A stretch of DNA of 64,000 nt from Rhizophagus clarus (taxonomy: Eukaryota; Glomeromycota; Glomeromycetes; Glomerales; Glomeraceae): contig BLAL01000022.1 of assembly GCA_015698045.1 (NCBI GenBank), positions 248,001 through 312,000 of the forward strand, in the 5' to 3' direction. Below are positions 55,487-64,000 of the stretch, one piece after another (within the stretch, counting starts at the first letter, position 1; each line of letters opens with the position of its first letter). Position numbers and translations under genes: made by a program. Under the pieces are notes generated by a model. The model searched no databases and was not told where the DNA came from. It saw nothing but the letters and a program-made list of their open reading frames with translations.

Positions 55487-57887
55487 CATCAGTAAGTTTT
55501 TTGGGGTCAAGATCCTTAGAGAATCCTAAAATTGCCAAAGAATCTTTGATGATCTTTGAATTTTTGGGATCTTTAAGGATTCTTTAAGCAAAGTTTAAAG
55601 ATACTAAAGGATTTTATAATTTAATAGATTCCTTAAGAATCTTTAAACATTTTATCTTTAAGGAATTTTTATAAATTGAATTAGGTATTGATTATATATT
55701 ATAATTATAAAAAAAAAAAAATCTGAGAAAAGCTCTATTATTGTATCATGTATATCATCTGTCATGTAATAATAATCTTTTTTTGATCAGTTTGTACCTT
55801 ACCTTTCCTTTTTTTTTCTTCCTCATTTCCATTCCCTTTGATTTTCTCTTCCTTCATCTTTTATTTTCCCTTTCTACTTCTTATACCTTTCATCAAAAAA
55901 AATCCTTTTTTATTTTTTTTTTAGCATTCTTTTGATCTCTTTAGATATGAAATTTTGGTAGGTTTTTTTTCTCTTTATATCATTATATGTTCTTAATATT
56001 AACAGTTCATTTCTTTTTTTTTAGGCAGTTTTCTCAGACATGGATATAGATGGAAATGTAGGTCAGTACGTATTCGTTTGCATGTTCTTTTACCTTTTTT
56101 TCTGTTATTTTTTATTAATTTTATTTTTTCTTTTTTAGGATTTCAGTTTGACTCTTCTTTTATTTCAATCTTAATGATTTTCTCCTTTTAACAGTTATCT
56201 TTGGAAATGAAGGTTAGTATTCAATTATTATTATTATTTTTTTTTTGTTTTGTTTTTTTATTTACTTTTATTAATAATGTTCATTTATTTTTTTTTTAGG
56301 TTTTAGACATGTTCTTAGAAATCAGTAAGTTTTAGTATCTTGCTTCTTTTTAAGTTGACAAAGTTAACTAATATCTAATAACTTTATTTTTTTTCTTTTT
56401 TAGGCAGTTTTTCAGACTTTTTGGACATATGGGTTCAGTATGCTATTTATTACTTTTATTTGTTTATTTACCAAATTGTTGACTTAATAGCTTTTTTTAG
56501 ATATTTCTTTAGGTCTTTGTATGTTAGATTTTGTTCTGTTTACATATGTTATTGTATCATTTTTATATATCAGATTTTGGTAATAAGGGAATCAAAATTT
56601 TTATTTTTTTATTTGTTTATCAATTCTTTTAATAAAATATTTCTAACATTTGTTTTTATTTTTTTTAGACGGCTAGAAGAATCTCTTTAATACATTGGAT
56701 ATAGGATTTGGCAAGTAAATTAAGAGATTTTTTTTAACAAACTTTACTAACAGTTTGTTTTTCCTTTTTTTAGGTAATTTTTCAGATCTTTGTAGGTGAT
56801 TTTTAGTATGTGATGAAAAAAGATGTTTTATAAATGATTTTTTTGTAAAATATTTTACTAACGTTCTATTTATTTTTTTTTTTAAATAACCTCTTTGGAC
56901 GCATAAAATTTGGTCTTTTTTTTGAGTTTTTGAACATGAGAATCTGTTGAGTAAAAAATAGTTATTTATTTTTTTTATTTTAATGAACATTATTAACTGT
57001 TCATTTTATCCTTTTTTTAGGTTATTCTTTAAGACTTTCTAGATGTAGAGAAGTAAAAATAAAACTTTATTTTTTATTTAATAAGCAATTTTTTTAGATT
57101 TTTTTTGAGTCTCAATGTGAGAAGAAATATTTATACTAACTTTTCATCTTTACTTTTTAGGCACATAAATAATGAGAAATCAGACTCTTTTCTAGATGAG
57201 TCTGGACACGTAAATATCAGTGAGCAAATAGACTTTTTTGATTTATTTTAATTAATAAATAGGTATTAATGTTAATTGTTTTTTTTTATATAGGACTTTC
57301 TTGTAAGTTCATCAGAACATTGATTGGGAAGTGGATAACTTAAAGCAGTAAATTTTGCAAGTAAAACTTATCATCCTTTTTTATTTAATTGAATATCATT
57401 ACTAAACGTTTTTAACTTTTCACTTGTGGGTTTACCTTTGAATTTTATAGTTTTTTTTTAGGAAACTTCTTTGCTGTAGAGCTCAAAAGTGAATATGAAA
57501 AAATGACAATATTATTTAATAAAAATAATAAAAGTGAAAAGACGAAGATGATAGAGATGAAAAGAAAGGACTATATATTAATTAAAATTAAAAAATATCG
57601 TAAAAATAGATTTTTTTATTAGTAAATATATAATAATATAAATAATATATGAAAAATTATAATTAAATTAAAATAAATCTATAAATAATAATAATAAAAT
57701 AAAATATTATATTGTAAAATATTAACAAATAAATATCTCTAAGGATTCTTTCTAACCCTTAGAGATTTTTTAAATTTTTTTTTAATAGGAAATCCCTCAG
57801 CAGTGGGGAAGAATCCCTGAAGATCCTCTCTATGTTATGGATTTTAGGATTCTTTAAGGATCCTAAAGCTAAAAAACTTACTGATGT
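55487..57887 (+). mobile_element. TIR element with an array of about ten exon-like cassettes
   Basis: The ends ACATCAGTAAGTTTTTTGGG and, inverted, ACATCAGTAAGTTT followed by TTTAGC are followed on both sides by GATCCTTA-AGAATCCTAAAA. The flanking bases give no clear duplication. Between 55900 and 57480 splice-bounded cassettes follow one another on the plus strand: 55925-55957 (33 nt, then GTAGGT), 56025-56057 (33 nt, then GTAGGT), a block GTTTTAGACATGTTCTTAGA ending before GTAAGT near 56325, a 34-nt block ending before GTATGC near 56438, and others near 56770, 57020 and 57170. All are preceded by TTTTTTTAG. Several share GCAGTTTTTCAGAC or GGTTTTAGACATG words, so they are diverged copies. No transposase is present. 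Confidence 0.65.
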
Positions 57888-58021
57888 TACTTTTCATTTT
57901 TGATATTTATTTAATATCCAAAATGTTTTTCAATCAGTTTCGTCTTTATATTATTAATATTACCTTTTTATATTCTGAGTATAGTTGTTTTCAAAATTCA
58001 ATTGGCAAATCTGAAATTACT

Positions 58022-59529
58022 TTTTTTTTTATTTAATGTTTAAAGGCATTGAAGTCGCATTTGTTTATTAAGAATTAGGGAGGTTACATAGCAACCTGCT
58101 AATAAACTATACTCCTAACTCAAGAGCTGGTCTAATCAGCCACCTTACATATTAAGAAAATATAAATGATAAAGGAAAGAATGAAAGAAAAAAAGAAAAA
58201 TTGTACAAAAAAACTGGTCTATAATGCTAAGTATCCTTTCTGACTTTCATCATAAATGATTAAGACTACATGTCAATTTACCCAAAATTTTTTTCATTGA
58301 TATGATTTCTGCATATAGGTCATGTTTAGAGATTCTGGACTTAGAGTTATAATCCTACTTAGGTTTCTTCAGTTCCATTAAGACATTCTTATTTTTCTAT
58401 TTATGAGGTGAAATCTTGTTAGATTTGCTTAGTGGGATCTAGTTGGAGCCAGTTGCAAAGATAGCTTTATTCTTGTGGTTAATCTTGTTAGAAGAAGACA
58501 TAGTGCCTCCCTCTTTCTTAAAATGCTTAGCCATAAATGAGGATGAGGAAGGTTTTTTTTTGGGAGGTAAGACTGAACAAATAGCAGTATGTTTACACCA
58601 AGAAACAATCTTGCCATACCAAAGAGTGGGGTTGCTAATACACTTATGCAAGTGTTTTCAAGATTCAAAGTAACTCACTACTTTTCACGATCTGTCAGGT
58701 GATTTGATTTCTTTAAACATTCTAATATTTAATTTGCTGAGAAAGGAACTATGTTGGGGCTTCATAAGTGTAGCAGTAGTCATTGATTCAGGTGGGATGA
58801 ATAATACTGCTTAGAATCTTTCATGTTCTTTTCATTCTTGAAGATTTCATGATGCTGGAAACTATCGTACAGGTAGGCCTGCGAGAGGTGCCATCTATTG
58901 TAATTTGTAACTTCTAAAAAATTCAGACATTATTAATCTACATTGCACAGTCTTATATTTACGTTAACGCTTAGTCAATATAGAAATAATATTGCCTTAA
59001 ATGAATAGGTGAAATAATAAAATGTAATTATCCCACTTCGCAGGAATGTCATATATAAGAATATCACGAATGAAAATGCATTCAGAAGGAGCTTGATATT
59101 TAGTAATAACATGAAAAGTTTCGTCATCTTGTATCTTAATTCTTTTTTCATTACCTGCTGGAGTACATGTAGACGTTGAAGACTTGCTAGATGTCAAGGT
59201 TGGGTTAGGCTGGAGAAGCGGTAGTGAAATGAGCTATTGTGTGAGTTTATTCTGACAGACCACAGGTTGCGCTAACACTTTATCTATAACTGATATTATA
59301 GATTGTTTAGCTTTCTTCTTGCCTTTACCTTTACCTTTCAGCATAGTTGACATATTAGTATTTGTGTGAGGGTTCAATATGCTTGATTGGTGCTGAACAA
59401 GTGATGATTTAACTAAATCTATCTTCTGTGTAATATATAAATCTGGGGATGGTCAACACGTTGTTTATGCACCCTATTTCTATTAGTATTATTTGTTTGG
59501 AGTAAAAAGATCTGGTCAAAGTGAAAGCC
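58022..59529 (-). mobile_element. second LINE ORF1-like copy, diverged
   Basis: It begins with an 11-base T run (poly(A) of the minus strand), then TTTAAAGGCATTGAAGTCGC, which matches TTTAAAGGTATTGGAGCCGC of the copy at 9026-11072. On the minus strand SECIFIRDILIYDIPAKWDN corresponds to the LVIYDISAKWTNYQLL block of the first copy, and VKSSLVQHQSSIL to its IILEQQILRHQSDI. Frames are broken throughout (about 20 or more changes). Its 5' edge is lost where the hAT-like element at 59538 begins. It also lacks reverse transcriptase. Confidence 0.7.
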
Positions 59530-62133
59530 AATATGAGTAGTGCTCTGAACAAGTTAAGTCAACCTGGATCAATTCATAAGTCAAGTCGAGTCAAGTTGGG
59601 TTTGATTTGAGAATTTTTCTGTCATGTGACAATAATTCAAGTCATGAGTTGATCCTGATTCAAGTCAATTCTGAGTTCATATTAATACTTAACTTGACTT
59701 AAGTTAACTCAGGTTGAATAAATCTGTAGTAGTATTTCAGATTTTAATATAAACTTATAATAAAAAATGTTTTTCATGACATTTTTTATTATTATTAGGT
59801 TAAAAAATGGTACAAAAAACATTAGTTTTTTGTTTAGTAATTTATGAATAAAAAATGTTTCACAACGTTTTTTATCACTATAATTAAAAAACGTTGTGAA
59901 AAACTTTTCATTAATTCATAAATTAAAAACATTTCATAACATTTTTAATTAATAGAGTTAAAAAACGTTGCAAAAACATTTTTTTCTCGTTTAATTCATA
60001 AATAAAAAATGTTTCGCAACATTTTTAATTAACAGAGTTAAAAAATGTTGTGAAAAACATTTTTTTTTCGTTAATTTATAAACCAGAAATATTTTGCAAC
60101 ATTTTATCATTATAGTCAAAAAATGTTGCAAGTAATATTTATGTGCAAAATATTCAAAAAAAAATTATTTTAGACAGTTTTTAATCATTTTAATAAAAAT
60201 GTTGTGAAATGTTTTTATTTCTTTAATTTAATTCAATAAAAAAAACTATTTCACAATGGTTTTTAATCATTTTAATAAAAATGTTGCAAAACGTTTTTAT
60301 TTCTTTAATTTAATTCAATAAAAAAAACTGTTTTACAATAGTTTTTAATCGTTTTAATAAAAACGTTATGAAACATTTTTATTTTTTTAATTTAATAGGG
60401 TAAAAAAACTGGTTTGCAACAGTTTTTAATTGTTTTAATAAAAATGTTATGAAACGTTTTTATTTTTTTAATTTTATGCAATAAAAAAAACTATTTTATA
60501 ACAGTTTTTAATCATTTTAATAAAAATGTTGTAAAATGTTTTTATTTCTTTAATTTTATATGATAAAAAAACTGTTTCGCAATAGTTTTTAATCATTTTA
60601 ATAAAAACGTTGCAAAACATTTTTATTTCTTTAATTTTATACGATAAAAAAAACTGTTTTGAAACAGTTTTTAATCATTTTAATAAAAATGTTGTAAAAC
60701 ATTTTTATTTCTTTAATTTTATATGATAAAAAAAACTGTTTTACAACAGTTTTTAATCGTTTTAATAAAAATGTTGCAAAACATTTTTATTTCTTTAACT
60801 TAATATGATAAAAAAAACTATTTTGCAATGGTTATTAATCATTTTAATAAAAACGTTATGAAACTAGAGCTCTGATCAGTTCAGTTCAGTTTTTGCAAAA
60901 ACTGATATTGAACTGAATTGATCAGTATCAGTATTGATGATTACTGAAACTAATTGGTATTAGTATTGATGATTATCAAAACTGATCGATAATTACTGAA
61001 AACTGAACTGATTTATCGATATTGCGACATCAACTAATAAAATGTTTCGCAACGTTTTTTATTAAGGTGACAAAAAATAAAGTTGCGAATTATTTTTTTA
61101 CTAAATTAACTAATAAAAAACATTTTGCAACATTTTCTATTAAAGTGACAAAAAAAATGTTGTGAAATATTTTTTTTATTAAATTAACTGATAAAAAATT
61201 TTCGTAATATTTTCTATTAAAGTGGTAAAAAAAACATTTGCGAAATGCTTTTTTTTATTAAAATTAACAGATAAAAATGTTTTGCAACATTTTTTATTAA
61301 AGCAACAAAAAAAATGTTTGCAAAACATTTTTTTATTAAAATTAACAGATAAAAACATTTCGTAACATTTTCTATTAAAGTGATAAAAAACTGTTGCGAA
61401 ATGTTTTTTTTTATTAAATTAATGATAAAAAACATTTCGCAACATTTTCTATTAAAGTGATAAAAAAAAACATTGTGAAATGTCATTTTTTTATTAAATT
61501 AACTGATAAAAAATGTTTTGCAATGTTTTCTATTAAAGTGGTAAAAAAAACATTTGCAAAATGCTTTTTTTTATTAAAATTAATAAATAAAAACATTTCA
61601 CAACAGTTTCTATTAAAGCAACAAAAAAAATGTTTGCAAAATGTTTTTTTTTATTAAAATTAACAGACAAAAATGTTTCACAACATTTTCTATTAAAGTG
61701 ATAAAAAAACGTTGCAAAATGTTTTTTTATTAAATTAATGATAAAAAATGTTTTGCAATGTTTTCTATTAAAGTGATAAAAAAATGTTGCGAAATGTTTT
61801 TTTTGTTAAATTAACGATAAAAAACATTTTGCAACATTTTTTATTAAAGTGATAAAAAAATGTTTGTAAAACAATTAAATGATTTTTTTATTAAAATTAA
61901 CAGATAAAAACGTTTTGCAACATTTTTTATTAAAGCAATAAAAAAATGTTGCAAAACATTATTTTTTTATTAACTAACTGATAAAAAACGTTTTGCAGCA
62001 TTTTCTATTAAAGTAACAAAAAAAAATGTTGCAAACCGTTATTTTTTTATCAAATTAACTGATAAAAAACATTTCACAACATTTTCTATTAAAGTGATAT
62101 AAAAAATGTTTGTGAAATGTTATTTTTTTATTA

Positions 62134-64000
62134 GAGAAAATTTATTCACCGCGGGTGCGGTATTACCGCACCCCCCCAAAATTTATTATTTATCATGTGA
62201 TTTTAATACTGACGCGGCGACGCGCATATGCCGTTATCACCATTATGTCGTACATACCGCTTTTCAATAAAAAATGTTCTATATTTCTTCTAACAATAAT
62301 AACCTCTCATGTCAGTGCGTTTATTCTACATTGCGTCAATTACAGTTTTATTAATTACATTGTAGAAAGTTGCGTGTCATTTTAACATCTTAACACTATT
62401 GACTGATCTCTTTTGGAACAAAAAGAGAGATCGGAGTAATTGAATTTTTCGCGTTACAATACTAATTTTATATTCATGCTGTTTGGCTTCTAATAAACAT
62501 TCTACACGACTACACATTCTTCTACTGTAAGGTGTTTATTATATAAGTGCGCGCATGTCATAAAGAAGCGAAGTGTCTAGAAAAAGAGGGTATTAAAACA
62601 AAAAAAAAGAAATTAGAAAAGAGTTGTTAAAAATGAAAAGAACGAAACAAACATCAAAACTTACCCGTTTACCGTATTATTATAATCATTTAAGGAACCA
62701 GGAACAAAAGAACTGAGGAACCTAAAAAAAAGAAGACATTAGAATATGGAAGCAAAGAGAAACAAACACGAAAAAAAACGGAAACCTACCATATTACTAT
62801 GATCGCCTGGAATCAAAGGAACAAACAAAAGAACCTAAGAAAAGAGAAGATGAATATGTACGCGTTGTTAATTTATATCTTGTTGAAGAAAGCTTTTGAT
62901 AGCTTTGATCAGTCGAAAGGTAGGGATCCAGGCATCTACTTGATAAAGGAGGGGTACCGTAGTAGGTATGTGAGGATCATTGTACACTTCCACATCCTGT
63001 ACTGCATCAGGTGATGATGAAGAGTTGTTACATGGTCAACCACGAGTCCTTCCTACCGTAGGAGAATTCCTGTTAAGGTGAGAATTTAGTATTTGAAGTA
63101 TAGGATGTTGCATTTTTTATTAGAACAAAAAGTAAGATAAGAAGAACGAAATAAAAGATCTAAACTTACCATATTATTATCAGCAGTCAAAAATCCGAAA
63201 GACCTAAAAAAGGAGAGGTATTATTAGAATAAAGACAAATGAAAAGGAATGAAACAAATATCAAAACTTACTGTATTATCATGATCATTCAAGGAACCAG
63301 AACCAAAACCGGAGGACCTAAAAAAAAAGAAGACATTAGAATATGGGAACGAAAAAGAAACAAATGCGAAACAGTACAGAAACCTGCCGTATTACCATGA
63401 TCGCCTAAAAAATCAGAATCAAAGGAACAAAAGAACCTAAAAAAAAGGGGAAGGATTAGAACAAAAAATGAAGCGAAAGGAAATGAAAACTACTGTATTA
63501 CCGTAAACAAAAATCAGACTTTTAGCAATAATGAAATAATAATGGTGAGGAGAGTAAAGTGTTTCGTATATGATAAGGATGGTCATTGGGTTCAGGAGTG
63601 TAGTAACGCGATTTCGTGATCAATGTTAATTAAAATAATTGATTTCAAATTATAACTTCTGTGTTTACATAGAGAAACAAAATTGAAATAAAAAAATAAA
63701 AAAGTGTTTCATTTTAATAAGTAAAGATCTCCTTTAATGTATGCTTTAATTATAACTAAGTAAAACTTATAAATTTGCACCAAAGAGTAATACCCTATCT
63801 CTAAATCATATTACGTTTGCACTACTTTAAATTCGTTAAAAATGAATTAAAAAATAAAAAAATTTTGCCAATAACAAACAACGTTTTTTATTTATTGCTC
63901 CTACTACTAAATAAAGAAATACAGCCCAATTTACATCTTGATTATTACTAATTTTTAATCGGAATTAAACATTTTCCTTGTTAGGACATTTAGGAGCATA
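62134..64000 (-). mobile_element. MULE-like element, innermost of the nest, left part
   Basis: The left end GAGAAAATTTATTCACCGCG, then GGTGCGGTATTACCGCACCC, parallels the inverted right end of 31796-34108 (GAGTAAATTTATTTAACGCA, then CCC...GTTGTAACGCACCCC), and a TATCATGTGAT follows. The expected 9-bp duplication on this side is TTTTTATTA (62125-62133). Inside are five minus-strand exon cassettes (62665-63436), a GC-richer segment at 62840-63090 that may be a captured gene piece, and near 63543-63620 a short plus-strand frame with CFVYDKDGHWVQEC, a zinc-knuckle-like motif. The right end is outside the window. Confidence 0.7.
62665..63436 (-). repeat. five tandemly related exon cassettes with strong splice sites
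   Basis: On the minus strand the cassettes are 63384-63436, 63272-63317, 63170-63203, 62791-62835 and 62665-62721 (34-57 nt). Each is preceded by a T-run plus AG (cttTTTTTTTTAG type). Four are followed by GTAAGTTT or GTAGGTTT, and the first by GTTTCT. They share GATCATGGTAATAC-type ends and GTTCCTTTG-type starts. In one common phase some read sensible peptides (SSGFGSGSLNDHDNT, SFGFLTADNNM, FFCSFDSDFLGDHGNTA) while others contain stops. Confidence 0.65.

Larger units (their letters stand above)
59538..64000. mobile_element. outermost hAT-like element of a nest (left end only)
   Basis: The left end is TAGTGCTCTGAACAAGTTAA; the 8 bases before it are AATATGAG. A subterminal zone of AAGTCAAGTTGAGTCAAC-type words (59550-59720) leads into a core array of GTTTCGCAACATTTTT / AAAAACGTTGTGAAAAAC units (59755-60860). 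This core is interrupted at 60865 by a second element of the same group. The right end must lie outside the window. Confidence 0.6.
60865..64000. mobile_element. second hAT-like element of the nest, same family as 18160-19487 (left end only)
   Basis: It starts TAGAGCTCTGATCAGTTCAG, close to TAGGGCTCTGATTGATTTGG of 18160-19487, with the same TTTTTGCAAAAACTGATAT and ATCAGTATTGATGATTACTG words after it. The core array 61035-62130 has units of about 60-70 bases alternating GTTTTGCAACATTTTT and AAATGTTGCGAAATG. It is broken at 62134 by a third element. Confidence 0.75.

Noticed and set aside
58443-58673. Plus-strand 76-codon frame
   Set aside because: It is antisense to the LINE ORF1-like copy whose 3' tail, direction and homology are clear.

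Overview
The window is nuclear DNA of a very AT-rich filamentous eukaryote, most probably an arbuscular mycorrhizal fungus close to Rhizophagus irregularis. The reasons are: host genes with many short introns (about 50-110 nt, GT...TTTTTTTAG); a dense load of DNA transposons; and gene families that I associate with Glomeromycotina from general knowledge (a Uma2-like PD-(D/E)XK protein with repeat decay, a short Myb/SANT-like family, tnp2-type transposases). No rRNA, tRNA or CRISPR was recognised.

Layout. 1-387 holds the start of a secreted alpha/beta hydrolase. From there to about 42 kb the window is repeat-dominated: four copies of one foldback MITE; three bounded MULE-like elements (3363-5118, 20723-22569, 31796-34108), each with a 9-bp target duplication; at least six hAT-like or other 8-bp-duplication elements (7220-7520, 7621-8876, 13467-14639, 16126-16450, 18160-19487, 24627-26505), plus 24117-26784 and 35642-37240; a poly(A)-tailed ORF1-only LINE copy with a 14-bp duplication (9026-11072); a SINE-like insertion with a 16-bp duplication (22997-23259); and a decayed tnp2-type transposon (29307-34790) into which one of the MULEs jumped. 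Broken host-type genes lie between them.

From 42.6 to 54.7 kb is a compact gene island: a decaying Uma2-like gene (+), an Osh1/Osh2-type oxysterol-binding protein (-), a small secreted protein (+), a 3-hydroxyisobutyrate dehydrogenase-like enzyme (-), a DCAF11-like WD40 protein (+) and an FHA-domain protein (-). Exon models for the last five are consistent in phase throughout. From 55.5 kb to the end repeats return: a TIR element full of exon-like cassettes, a second LINE ORF1 copy, and a three-deep nest of transposons running off the right edge.

The most unusual signal is shared by many of the mobile elements. They carry tandem arrays of pyrimidine-rich, intron-like units, each ending in a poly-T tract plus AG, then a 20-57 nt exon-like cassette, then a GTAAGT/GTATGG-type donor. 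Similar arrays occur without recognisable TIRs at 12.6, 15.5 and 38.8 kb. A second shared signal is that the hAT-like elements have different subterminal motif families but the same palindromic core array (GCAACATTTTT type). All calls are from reading the sequence; none was checked against a database.
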